A DNA stretch of 36,234 bases, from the NCBI GenBank assembly GCA_024276115.1, contig JAJRXV010000064.1:1-36234 (forward strand). Reading direction: 5' to 3'. The notes under the pieces were generated by a model. The model searched no databases and was not told the DNA's origin. It saw only the letters and a program-made list of their open reading frames with translations. Positions within the stretch are counted from its first letter, which is position 1; the number at the start of each line of letters is the position of its first letter. Positions 9,857 through 19,395 of the stretch are shown here, in pieces. Made by a program: the position numbers and the translations under genes. Origin of the DNA: Deltaproteobacteria bacterium (GTDB taxonomy: Bacteria > Desulfobacterota > JAJRXV01).

Positions 9857-10465
9857 ATGGGAAATAACAGACGAAGCTTTTTAAAACGTACGTTCTTAGT
9901 CGAAAAAGCTTACCAAATAAAGTTTATCCTGAAAATAGTCGCTTTTGTCGTTCTCGCGACTATTCTTACTGGGGTGATCGCCTACTTCCTTACTGATGAG
10001 GCGTTAGAGCACAACTTTTACAGCATCCACTCAAAGATCAGTAACGTGCGAGAACTGCTCTTACCATCTGTTATCGCGATAATGTTTGTCGTTACCGCGA
10101 TCGTCGCTTTCTTTACGACAATCATCTCGCTTATAGAATCACACAAAGTCGGCGGTCCTATTTACCGCTTTAAGATGAATCTCGATAAGATCGGCAATGG
10201 CGACCTCAACACGGTCTCAAAACTGAGAGAAGGTGATGAGCTTCAAGACTTTACTGCCACGATTAACCAAATGACTAAAGGCATCAAAACAAGAGTCATC
10301 GCGATAGATGACAAGTTTAGTACCGTAAAAAAGCAAATCGGCGAGCTAGGCGCGGTTTTATCACGTGACGACATAAGCAACCCTGATAAAGAAAAAGTAC
10401 AGGCTTTGAATAACTACATCAACGACCTGGAAAATGTGATCAACGATTTTAAATTTAAGGAATAA
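9857..10465 (+). CDS. HAMP-domain membrane protein without recognisable output domain
   Basis: Two TM segments, then HAMP-like GGPIYRFKMNLDKIGNGDLNTVSKLREGDELQDFTATINQM and a short coiled-coil tail. Confidence 0.75.
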   Translation: MGNNRRSFLKRTFLVEKAYQIKFILKIVAFVVLATILTGVIAYFLTDEALEHNFYSIHSKISNVRELLLPSVIAIMFVVTAIVAFFTTIISLIESHKVGGPIYRFKMNLDKIGNGDLNTVSKLREGDELQDFTATINQMTKGIKTRVIAIDDKFSTVKKQIGELGAVLSRDDISNPDKEKVQALNNYINDLENVINDFKFKE

Positions 10466-10471
10466 GGTTTC

Positions 10472-12238
10472 TTGAAAGAAATAAGAGTATCAAAAACGTT
10501 AATCTTTATATTGATCGTTCTCGGGATATGGGCGGGAGTGTACACTATTGTGCCATTTTTCTTCGCGAAGCCACCGTCAGACCCTCATCTGATCTTCTTC
10601 ACAGAAGACATCTGCCTAGAGTGCCATGAGGGTACACCTGAAATCACAGCTGATAAAAAAGAAGACAAAAAAGAGAAAAAGCCAAAGAAGCGAAGAATAA
10701 TCGGAAGAAAACTGAACTTCGAAGTAGCTAATTTTTATACAAAAGACTTTATCAGCATGTGTACCGACAAGTGCCACAGCTATATGTATGGTGAAACGCT
10801 TCACCCAATGGAGATAAAACCGACCAAGATGAAGTCAGAAAAGTTGCCGCTCGGTTTTGACGGTACGCTGACCTGCGTTACATGCCATTACCCGCATAAC
10901 ATGACTGAAACCGGGAAGAAGCATTTTTCCACAAAACAATACGTCGGTCGGTCATCTTTATCTAAGCTATTCTCTTTATTTATTAAACAGAAGTTTTTTA
11001 AGACCTATTTCCTTCGTATGAAGGTAAAAAAAGGTGAGCTTTGTAATGAGTGCCATGAGCCGAAGGAACTTAAAAAACCTAAACATCTACTTGAGATGAG
11101 GTACTCCACCGCGGATTACGCAGGCTCAAAAGTATGCGGTAACTGCCACCCAAAAGAGTACGAGATGTGGAAACTAACTCCGCACGCCAGGACTATCGGA
11201 AATCCTCAGCTTGACATGTCTGACATTCTGGGAGATTTTAAAGATAAACCACCTTTCGCGCTCACGCAGGTGAAATATTCTGTAGGAGTTCACTGGACGC
11301 AAGAGTACATAAGCAAGAACAGAAGAAAGGGCAAGCGTAAGGGTAAACTGTATGTTCGCGCCCCAAAGTGGTCAATACAAAAAGAAGAATGGGATATTCC
11401 GAAAACGCCTCGTGATAAACCTTGGGGGAAATACTGCTCCGGTTGCCATGTAACCGGTTACATTCCGACAGATGGTTACGCGGAGCTGGGTATCACGTGT
11501 GAGGCTTGTCACGGTCCGGGTAAGAAGCACGTAAAATCATCTGATCCAGCTGACATAGTGAATCCGAACAACCTGTTTATCGACCCTGAGCTTTCTCAAA
11601 GGCGTGATATGATATGTGAAGGATGTCACACAACAGGTCACGATATGACCGGTGAGTTCAAATTCCCACTGAATTTCCAGCCTGGTGACGATATTTCTGT
11701 GTACTACAAAGGTCTGATGGCCAGACCAGGACAGAGGATGCCCGGTCCTGAGGCTGAAGAACATGATGTGCCGTTCGCCGAAGATCCGTTCCGCTGGGAG
11801 GGAGACAACACTTACGACGATCGCCACAGACAGTTTCTGTATTTCCAGGATACTTTTTTTCTGCCCGGCAAGACTTGTGACAGGTGCGGCAACATAAGAG
11901 AACGTATGAAACAGGCAATGATGGTTAAAGAGGGCATTGAACCCGCGAAAAAACCTAAGAAGAAAAAAGAGAAGCCATTTACACCATCAGAGTTTTGTAT
12001 GACGTGCCATAAAAAGGAAGAAGTGAAAAGCCTCGGTGATGAAAAGACGCAAAAGATGCATGGATATCATATTATTAAGGACGTTAACTGTCATGACTGC
12101 CACCAGCCGAAGTTGTCACCTGACGAGAACCGGTACAGTATACATGACCACAAGTTTATGTTTATTAAGCCTAAGTATAAAAAGCAGTTTACTGTTGAAG
12201 AAAGTTGCAAGAACTGTCATAAAGATAAAAAATTATAA
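10472..12238 (+). CDS. Membrane-anchored multihaem cytochrome c (cytochrome c554-like segment)
   Basis: Ten CxxCH motifs (CLECH, CVTCH, CNECH, CGNCH, CSGCH, CEACH, CEGCH, CMTCH, CHDCH, CKNCH), one CX3CH (CTDKCH) and one degenerate CDRCG; N-terminal TM; TTG start. Confidence 0.92.
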   Translation: MKEIRVSKTLIFILIVLGIWAGVYTIVPFFFAKPPSDPHLIFFTEDICLECHEGTPEITADKKEDKKEKKPKKRRIIGRKLNFEVANFYTKDFISMCTDKCHSYMYGETLHPMEIKPTKMKSEKLPLGFDGTLTCVTCHYPHNMTETGKKHFSTKQYVGRSSLSKLFSLFIKQKFFKTYFLRMKVKKGELCNECHEPKELKKPKHLLEMRYSTADYAGSKVCGNCHPKEYEMWKLTPHARTIGNPQLDMSDILGDFKDKPPFALTQVKYSVGVHWTQEYISKNRRKGKRKGKLYVRAPKWSIQKEEWDIPKTPRDKPWGKYCSGCHVTGYIPTDGYAELGITCEACHGPGKKHVKSSDPADIVNPNNLFIDPELSQRRDMICEGCHTTGHDMTGEFKFPLNFQPGDDISVYYKGLMARPGQRMPGPEAEEHDVPFAEDPFRWEGDNTYDDRHRQFLYFQDTFFLPGKTCDRCGNIRERMKQAMMVKEGIEPAKKPKKKKEKPFTPSEFCMTCHKKEEVKSLGDEKTQKMHGYHIIKDVNCHDCHQPKLSPDENRYSIHDHKFMFIKPKYKKQFTVEESCKNCHKDKKL

Positions 12239-12268
12239 AATTACATTTTTTTAAAGGGAGGTATTATT

Positions 12269-12802
12269 TTGACAAGAAACTATTATAAACAATTGGTGGT
12301 ATTATTAACGATTTCTATTATTTGTGTACTATTGAGCCCTATCAGCTCTCTCGCGATCTGCCAGAAGATTGGTGATCCGGCTCCTGATTTTGAACTTACG
12401 GATATTAACACCGGTGATACAGTCAAGCTGTCAGACATGAAAGGGAAGCTGGTTCTGTTGACCTTTTGGGCGACTTGGTGTCCAAGGTGTTGGGAAGAGA
12501 TAGATTACATCAAGGCCCGTTTTGCAAACGATGATAAAGTCACAGTTCTTCTTGTAAATATGGAGACGCAAAACCTTTCCCCTGTTCACGTGAAAAGAAT
12601 TAAGAAAAAGGCTGAGGAACACGCGGTTAAGTTCCCGATGTTACTTGATGCTGAGCTAAAGGTTTGGAGCTCATATTGTGTGAACTCTCTACCATCGACC
12701 GTGATCGTCGCCCCAGATGGGACTGTGGCGTTCGCTGAGTCGAACTTCTATTTCGCGTCGAGAGAGCATATAGATAAGATCATAGAAAAGTACACAAAGT
12801 AA
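12269..12802 (+). CDS. Exported TlpA/ResA-like thioredoxin (FWATWCPRC)
   Basis: Signal peptide, GDPAPDFELTDINTGDTVKLSDMKGKLVLLTFWATWCPRCWEE, cis-Pro SLPST; TTG start after GGGAGG. Confidence 0.9.
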   Translation: MTRNYYKQLVVLLTISIICVLLSPISSLAICQKIGDPAPDFELTDINTGDTVKLSDMKGKLVLLTFWATWCPRCWEEIDYIKARFANDDKVTVLLVNMETQNLSPVHVKRIKKKAEEHAVKFPMLLDAELKVWSSYCVNSLPSTVIVAPDGTVAFAESNFYFASREHIDKIIEKYTK

Positions 12803-12833
12803 AAAAATAAATCAAATGAAACGAGGCGCGAAT

Positions 12834-13817
12834 ATGGATGCAAAAAAGGAACTAAGGCTGATTGAAGATATTCTTGGGCAGATAAACTCAAACTTGACTT
12901 CTGAGGAGCTGATAAGCTACGCACTGAACAAGCTTAGTGGTTTCTATCAGTTTTCATCATGCGGGATTATCACTTATGACAAAATAAGCAGTGATTTAAA
13001 GATAAAGATATCAAAAGGATTAAGTCATAAATTTGTCAAACAGTTTCATTCCATGAAAACAAAGCTGATAATCGAAGAAGTATTCAAGGATGGGGGTTCA
13101 TTACTCATCACCGAAGACCACCCGCATTTTGGTAAAGATGACTATAAGTTCGAGCACGAGTACGACATTTTGTATGTCACTCCACTGAAGATCGGTGGAG
13201 ATATTATCGGTGTGATCTATTTTGACTCTACAAACAAAGAGATGTTTTCCTCTGACGACCTGGAGTTTTTCAATGATTTTGCTAATATCTGCGCATTGAT
13301 AATAGACCACAGCACCCTGCAGGAGTACATTATAAAAACGTCTGACCATGACAGTCTGACCGGGCTCTACAGCTACAAGTATTTTCATGAGGAGCTTGAC
13401 CGTGAGCTAAAACGGGCAGAAAGAGCCAAGTATCCAGTAACACTCTGCATAGCGTCTATAGGACACTTAGCTGATTTCAACTCTGTTTACGGGCATATCG
13501 CTGGTGATCAGGCAATCATCAAGATTTCTAACATAATAAAGGATACTATCAGGAGCAATGACATACCGGCACGCTACGGCAACAAGTTTGTGGTAATATT
13601 CCCTGATGCTACCGCTGAAAACGTCTGCAATGTCGCCAAGAGGATGTGTTAAACAGTGGAGGCGGAGGAATTTAAAGGGAAGCCTCCAAAACCGACTTTG
13701 AGGCTCGGTATCGCAACATACCCCGGTGATGGAAAAGCAGAGAAGGAGCTTATCGCTCATGCTGAAAAAAATCTATACGAATCAAAACGCAAAGGTGGCA
13801 ATGTCTACACTTACTAA
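12834..13817 (+). pseudogene. GAF-GGDEF protein with degenerate GGDEF motif, interrupted by an in-frame TAA (13650-13652)
   Basis: GAF then GGDEF-type domain (DHDSLTGLYSYKYFHEELDRELKRAERAKYPVTLCIASIGHLADFNSVYGHIAGDQAI...RYGNKFVVIFPDAT). After TAA the same frame continues TVEAEEFKGKPPKPTLRLGIATYPGDGKAEKELIAHAEKNLYESKRKGGNVYTY to the stop at 13815-13817. Confidence 0.8.
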
Positions 13818-14565
13818 AAAACAAGCTTGCTTATGGTTGCTCTTACTGATTCTTTTCGCGAACACGGCTTACGCCCAGCTAATACCTGAGGTCGGCAATA
13901 TCGTCAGGGACGTCACCGAGCTAAAGGATGACTTATACGAACATATAATACCGCTAGGCTCAAAAGCGCCACATTTTAAGCTGAAAGACCTTGATGGAAA
14001 GACTTACGATACTGAGGACTACTTCGGGAAGTATGTCACGATAATCTATTTCTGGTCTTCATCGTGTCCATACTGCCGAGAGTCGTTGCCCAAGATCAAC
14101 AAGATGTTTGAAGAGCTTAGAGGAGCTGGTTTAAGGGTACTGGCGGTGAATGTAGAAGGTGATCTCTTTCAGGTGGCGATTAAAAAATTCCTGAAGGAGG
14201 GCGAAATAACATGCCCGGCTCCAATAGATAAAATGTATAAGCAAACATTTTTCACCGCGGCCGACCCTTATGGCACTGACAAGACACCAACACTCTTTTT
14301 AGTCGGATTGAATGAAAAGGTAATATATTCCGCGGAAGTAGAGATAGATTACGATAAGATCAGAATGCTGTTTCTTGATGAGCTTCAGACAAAAAAGAAA
14401 GCTATGGTTTTTAATGTTCTATTGATATCTGGAGGATTATTGATCCTCGCGATTATTGTTTATTTGTTTTTCATTGTCCGACCACGTAAAATTCAGGGAA
14501 AATTACTTGATGATTTAAAAAGGAGAACTCAGGATGAACTTAACAAGCAGATTAGCGGTCCTTAG
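13801..14565 (+). CDS. TlpA-like thioredoxin with C-terminal TM anchor (FWSSSCPYC)
   Basis: Start refined to MSTLTKKQACLWLLLLILFANTAYAQ (signal peptide); YFWSSSCPYCRESLPKIN; cis-Pro TPTLFLVG; C-terminal TM. Confidence 0.85.
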   Translation: MSTLTKKQACLWLLLLILFANTAYAQLIPEVGNIVRDVTELKDDLYEHIIPLGSKAPHFKLKDLDGKTYDTEDYFGKYVTIIYFWSSSCPYCRESLPKINKMFEELRGAGLRVLAVNVEGDLFQVAIKKFLKEGEITCPAPIDKMYKQTFFTAADPYGTDKTPTLFLVGLNEKVIYSAEVEIDYDKIRMLFLDELQTKKKAMVFNVLLISGGLLILAIIVYLFFIVRPRKIQGKLLDDLKRRTQDELNKQISGP

Positions 14566-15064
14566 TATTGCATTAATTCTAGTTGTTTTTTTGGCAGTTC
14601 CCAACATATCATTCGCTATATGCAAGAAACCCGGAGATATCGCTCCAGACTTCAACCTTGTAGATATTGACGGGAACTACGTTAAGCTCTCAGACTACAA
14701 GGGTAAAGTCGTATTTATCACTTTTTGGGCTACTTGGTGCGCGAAATGCTGGGAGGAGATGGACTTTATCAAAACAGAGCTTGAAAGCAAAAAAGACCTA
14801 GTAATACTTCTGGTAAATATGGAGACCCGCTCATCATCACCCGCGCACCTGAAAAAGATAAAGAAGAAGATAAAAGATAAAAAGGTAAGCTCACTTGTAT
14901 TGCTGGACCTGAAGCTAGAGGCCTACGATGACTATTGTATTCAGTCTCTGCCATCAACCGCGCTTGTTGACAAAAAAGGTGTGATTCAGTTCGCGGGACC
15001 TCATTTTTATAAAGCATATAAAGAGAAAATCACACGAATCATAGATGAGGAGCTGAAAAAATAG
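14534..15064 (+). CDS. Exported TlpA/ResA-like thioredoxin (FWATWCAKC), paralogue of 12269-12802
   Basis: Signal peptide; GDIAPDFNLVDIDGNYVKLSDYKGKVVFITFWATWCAKCWEEMDFIK; SLPSTALVD. Confidence 0.9.
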   Translation: MNLTSRLAVLSIALILVVFLAVPNISFAICKKPGDIAPDFNLVDIDGNYVKLSDYKGKVVFITFWATWCAKCWEEMDFIKTELESKKDLVILLVNMETRSSSPAHLKKIKKKIKDKKVSSLVLLDLKLEAYDDYCIQSLPSTALVDKKGVIQFAGPHFYKAYKEKITRIIDEELKK

Positions 15065-16032
15065 CTACCTCAATCTCTATCGGTGATCTTGAGTTACAAA
15101 ACCGCTACTTTCTGGCGCCACTTGCAGGGATATCTAACCTGCCATTCCGCTTGATCAACAAAAAATTTGGTTGCGCGCTTGTCTTCACAGAGATGATCAG
15201 CGCACAGGGGTTGATCCGCCGTGCTGAAAGAACATTAAGGCTCCTCGATTCTGACAACTCGGAGAAACCGGTCGCGTTTCAGATCTTTGGTAATGACCCA
15301 TCGGCAATGGCTGACGCCGCGCGAATATGTCAGGATTTCGGTGCTGATATCATTGACATAAATATGGGATGTCCTGTAAAAAAAGTACTGCGCAATGGTG
15401 CTGGATGCGCTCTTTTAGACGATCCTGATAATGTCAAAAGGATTATAGCGGCTGTCAAAAACGCTATCACTGTTCCGCTAACAATAAAAATGCGACTCGG
15501 CATGGAAAAAGCAAGACAGACCTACATTGAGATCGCGAAGATAGCCGAATGCGAGGGTGCTGACGCTATATGCTTGCATCCGAGGACCAGAACCGAGTTC
15601 TTCCGTGGCGACATAGATATTGACGCGCTTAAAAAGTTGAAAGATAGCGTATCAGTACCAGTGATCGGTAGCGGTAATCTTTTTTCAACCACCGATGTTA
15701 CACGTATGCTTGAGTACACAGGTTGTGACGCGGTGATGATCGCCCGTGGCGCTCTCGGCAATCCTTTTATTTTTGAGGAGTTGCGGAACCCGGACTATGA
15801 TGGGAAAACGATTGTTGACATAAGGCACGTGATAGAAGAGCATGTTGAACTGTTCAGCAGAATTGTCTCTGAAAAAGTCTGCCATAGAGAGATGAAAAAG
15901 CACATGCTCTGGTACACAAAAGGCTTTCCTTCCAGCTCGTCATTCCGTCAAAAAGTAGTTACGACTGACAATTTGGTCGAGATGATGTCGGTTGTGGGCG
16001 AATACTTTGACGCTATGGCTCTAGAGCAGTAA
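15061..16032 (+). CDS. tRNA-dihydrouridine synthase family protein (probable ATA start)
   Basis: In-frame upstream sequence IATSISIGDLELQNRYFLAPLAGISNLPFRLINKKFGC restores the Dus N-terminus; then MISAQGL, INMGCPVKKVLRNGAGCALL, LHPRTRTEFFRGDID, IGSGNLFS, MIARGALGNPFIFEEL. GAGGAG lies 8 nt before ATA. Confidence 0.9.
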   Translation: MATSISIGDLELQNRYFLAPLAGISNLPFRLINKKFGCALVFTEMISAQGLIRRAERTLRLLDSDNSEKPVAFQIFGNDPSAMADAARICQDFGADIIDINMGCPVKKVLRNGAGCALLDDPDNVKRIIAAVKNAITVPLTIKMRLGMEKARQTYIEIAKIAECEGADAICLHPRTRTEFFRGDIDIDALKKLKDSVSVPVIGSGNLFSTTDVTRMLEYTGCDAVMIARGALGNPFIFEELRNPDYDGKTIVDIRHVIEEHVELFSRIVSEKVCHREMKKHMLWYTKGFPSSSSFRQKVVTTDNLVEMMSVVGEYFDAMALEQ

Positions 16033-16233
16033 AACCTGCTTGCGCAAAACCAGCCAAACATCCAAAATATAATTGACATTGTAGACTTTTTTCACTATTA
16101 TCAATATTGTGTAATATATCTAACAGTCGGCATGATGCCGTAGACAATATATTAGCAAGAAACAAAGTTTCACGCAATTTGAAAATATTTCTGTTTATCG
16201 CTTGACTTATTTCATTAAAACAGGGGGGAGGTA

Positions 16234-16863
16234 ATGATGAAACGTATTTTAGGGACGCTATTTTTAGTACTTATATCCACTATTATAACAGTAGGATGTG
16301 GCAGTAAATCTGAAAGATCCATGAAGAAGTATAATAAGGGCGCTTCTTTACTCGCTGAAGGTAAAAGGGAAGAAGCTGAAAAGCTATTTAAGAAAGCGAT
16401 AAAAACCGACCCTAACAACTCGAAAGCTCTCTTCGAGCTCGGGTTTCTGAATTATGACGATAAGCACATAGAAGCCGCAGTCGGTTATTTGCGTAAGGCT
16501 AACAAGATCGATCCAGCTAACGCCAAAGCACACTACACTCTTGCGCATCTTTACGCTGAACAGGAGCTCTACGAATATGAGCTTAAAGAGTTACGCTTGA
16601 CAATTGAATTAGACAATGATCATGAAGGGGCTCATTTTGACCTTGCGAATATGTACGCGAAAAAGGGGTTATATGAGCAGGCGGAGAAGGAGTATAAAGA
16701 AGTTTTACGAATAACCCCTAATGATTCTGACACCCTGCTTAATCTTGGGATAGTATATATAAGAAAAGGTGAGCTTGAAAAAGCTCAGGCAAACATAGAG
16801 AAGCTTAAGGGGATTAGTGAACAAAAGGCCAAGAAGCTCAAAAAAATACTTGAAAAGAAATAA
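16234..16863 (+). CDS. TPR-repeat lipoprotein
   Basis: Lipobox-like ITVGC and successive TPR units (AEKLFKKAIKTDPNNSKALFELGFLNYD...). Confidence 0.85.
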   Translation: MMKRILGTLFLVLISTIITVGCGSKSERSMKKYNKGASLLAEGKREEAEKLFKKAIKTDPNNSKALFELGFLNYDDKHIEAAVGYLRKANKIDPANAKAHYTLAHLYAEQELYEYELKELRLTIELDNDHEGAHFDLANMYAKKGLYEQAEKEYKEVLRITPNDSDTLLNLGIVYIRKGELEKAQANIEKLKGISEQKAKKLKKILEKK

Positions 16864-16878
16864 AATCGGCAAGGAAAT

Positions 16879-18975
16879 ATGACCAGAAAAATAAATATTG
16901 TTTTAATTGTTATCATCATGCTGGCCTGTTTTGTGCCTTACTTACACGCGGACATGCTGATTACTAACAAAGGGCTTGAGTTACGCGGTAAGATCACAGG
17001 GATTGACAGTGCTACCGTGTTTTTTAAGACTGTTGAAGAGGAAAAGCTGTTCAATAAATCTGATATTCTCAGGATAGATTTTGACGGCGCTACTGACTAT
17101 GAGAAGACCGTCCTTTTAGCTGACCTTAATGATGGCGCCCTTAATGAGGCTTACAATAATCAAGTGGCTCAGGGAACCTATCCAAACGCGGCTTACGTAA
17201 AGCTGTTGAGTGAAGTCACCCTGACTTACACGAAGGGTGGCGAATTTATATCCTCGTTCAGAGATATTGTGCAGTTGCTCCAGGAACGGGGGAAGAGCGT
17301 CGGCGTTATTTCTCTCGGTTACAAAAAAGATACTGAGACTTCAAAAATTGACTATGCGAGAACAATCAACAATGGGATAGTGTATAATTTTGACCGTTCT
17401 TCGATGCGAGAATCATCAACTTATTACCGGTACCCGGAATATAATAGAGTCAACCATATCAAATTACCTTTACCAAACGTTCTTGTCGGTTCGGTACTCG
17501 ACTATAAGTACACACTTACTCAGACGACGGTTAATACGTTTGAACCGGTATTTGAGGAAGTCTATTTCGCGAGCGGTGAGCCGATACTAAAAAAGAAGCT
17601 GGTGATAAAATTCCCTAAAGATGGTAACGCGCCTGACATAGCTCTGCGTATGATGGGGGAAGAAGGTAAAGATTATACACTAGTAGAATCTGAAGCTGGC
17701 GACTATACTGTTTTGACATACATCAAGAAGAACACGATGATTGTCGAGGAGGAATCGTATATGCCATCGGCAGATATGATCTTGCCAAAAGTCGTTGTCT
17801 CTGTCAGCCCGGATTTCAAGAATATCAGCAAAGAGTTCGCGAAAGCGATTGAAGAGCGGTTGATATATCGTGGTGGTATCTCAGAAAAACTGTCAGAGCT
17901 ACTAGTTGCCACACCAACAAAAATGGATAAGCTCCATAACATTTACAGCTATATTATAAAAGAGATAACCACGATTCCTGTAGCTCCATCACAGTACAGT
18001 TATCTTCCTAAAAAAACTGATGAAATATTCACTAAAAAGGCCGGTAACCACCTTGATAAGGCGTTTTTGCTTTACGCTTTTCTGAAAGCCGCTGATATCA
18101 AGTGTGATCTCGCGTTCGTCAGGTACGGTGAACAAGGCGAAACGCTGAGCGAAACGCCGAATATAAAACAGTTCAGCGTTCCGGTAGTCGTTGTACCACT
18201 TGATATGACAGCATTATATATTTCAACATCTAATAAAAGCTTGACGATACGTGACATTGACAACTCTATCCAAAGAGGCCATGGAATAAAGGTAACAAAA
18301 GAAGGTGGTAAAATATTCAGAGTACCTCTAAAGCCGGCGGAAAAAGAGAGTACCGTAAATACTTACGACATAGAACTCTTTACTGATGGCGGTATCAAAG
18401 TATCCGCCACTATGACTGTGAATGGCAATAGCCAGAGGTCATTAAGATATTTCAGATACTTACCAGAAGAAAATCTGAAGCAGTTTTTTCAGAAGATGGT
18501 AAACAGGATTCACCCTGACGCCAAGCTCGATAGCTACGAGCTTCAAAACCTTGACGACCTGAAGAGTCAGCCAGTGATGAAAGTAAACTATTCGATCGAC
18601 AACTATATGATATCCGCGGGTGGCAAACTGCTCGCGTTTCAGTTGCCCGACTTATCATATTCGGCATACAGTGTCGGCAAAAAAGATAGAAAGTATCCCT
18701 TGAGCTTCGATGGTCTGACCAGGTTTGACAATGAGTACAGGTTGAAATTGCCTGACGATTACACAATCTATTACTTACCGGAAAAATACTCCTACTCCTC
18801 TGAGAACTTTGGCTATTCAGCCATGTTCAAAGTAGAGGGTGGTGAGATAATATTTAAGGATTCATACGAACGCAAAGATTCATATCTACCGATAAAGGCG
18901 TATTTTGAGCTAAAAAAGTGCGTTGAAACAAAGGCGGCATTAGCAAAAGAATGGATTGTCCTAGAGAGGAAATAA
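16879..18975 (+). CDS. DUF3857 / transglutaminase-like domain protein
   Basis: Signal peptide, DUF3857-like [47 protein letters not shown], transglutaminase-like segment with [21 protein letters not shown]. Confidence 0.8.
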   Translation: MTRKINIVLIVIIMLACFVPYLHADMLITNKGLELRGKITGIDSATVFFKTVEEEKLFNKSDILRIDFDGATDYEKTVLLADLNDGALNEAYNNQVAQGTYPNAAYVKLLSEVTLTYTKGGEFISSFRDIVQLLQERGKSVGVISLGYKKDTETSKIDYARTINNGIVYNFDRSSMRESSTYYRYPEYNRVNHIKLPLPNVLVGSVLDYKYTLTQTTVNTFEPVFEEVYFASGEPILKKKLVIKFPKDGNAPDIALRMMGEEGKDYTLVESEAGDYTVLTYIKKNTMIVEEESYMPSADMILPKVVVSVSPDFKNISKEFAKAIEERLIYRGGISEKLSELLVATPTKMDKLHNIYSYIIKEITTIPVAPSQYSYLPKKTDEIFTKKAGNHLDKAFLLYAFLKAADIKCDLAFVRYGEQGETLSETPNIKQFSVPVVVVPLDMTALYISTSNKSLTIRDIDNSIQRGHGIKVTKEGGKIFRVPLKPAEKESTVNTYDIELFTDGGIKVSATMTVNGNSQRSLRYFRYLPEENLKQFFQKMVNRIHPDAKLDSYELQNLDDLKSQPVMKVNYSIDNYMISAGGKLLAFQLPDLSYSAYSVGKKDRKYPLSFDGLTRFDNEYRLKLPDDYTIYYLPEKYSYSSENFGYSAMFKVEGGEIIFKDSYERKDSYLPIKAYFELKKCVETKAALAKEWIVLERK

Positions 18976-18977
18976 CT

Positions 18978-19391
18978 ATGAGATCATTCACTAAATACCT
19001 ATGGTTCAATACATCTAAACGCAGGGAGTATATAAATATCACGCACGAGCTTGAAGAAGCACTCTCAAAAAGCGGTATCCAAGAAGGGATGGCACTCGTT
19101 TCAGCTATGCACATTACAGCCGGTGTATACATCAACGACGCCGAGAGCGGTATCATCGGTGATATAGACGAGATGCTCGACACTCTCGCTCCGTTCGGCA
19201 GAGACTACCGCCACCACCATACCGGTGAGGATAACGGCGACGCGCACCTGAAAAGCATGTTATGCCATCATCAGGTAATCGTACCTGTCACGAACGGTGC
19301 TCTTGATTTAGGCCCCTGGCAGCAGATATACTATGCTGAGTTTGATGGTAGAAGAAGAAAAAGGGTAATAATTAAGTTAATGGGAGAATAA
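18978..19391 (+). CDS. YjbQ / UPF0047 family protein
   Basis: [49 protein letters not shown]...[51 protein letters not shown]. Confidence 0.93.
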   Translation: MRSFTKYLWFNTSKRREYINITHELEEALSKSGIQEGMALVSAMHITAGVYINDAESGIIGDIDEMLDTLAPFGRDYRHHHTGEDNGDAHLKSMLCHHQVIVPVTNGALDLGPWQQIYYAEFDGRRRKRVIIKLMGE

Positions 19392-19395
19392 TCAC

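Noticed and set aside
13650-13652. TAA in the GAF-GGDEF gene as a recoded codon
   Set aside because: Other genes in the window end normally at TAA and no recoding signal is visible; nonsense mutation or base error is simpler.
13726-13800. N-terminal extension of the TM-anchored TlpA ORF (MMEKQRRSLSLMLKKIYTNQNAKVA)
   Set aside because: This stretch is the C-terminal coding sequence of the GGDEF gene in another frame; the signal peptide starts at ATG 13801.
16126-16146. Small palindrome CGGCATgATGCCG upstream of the TPR lipoprotein gene
   Set aside because: Six-bp arms without U-tract or second copy; too weak to call.
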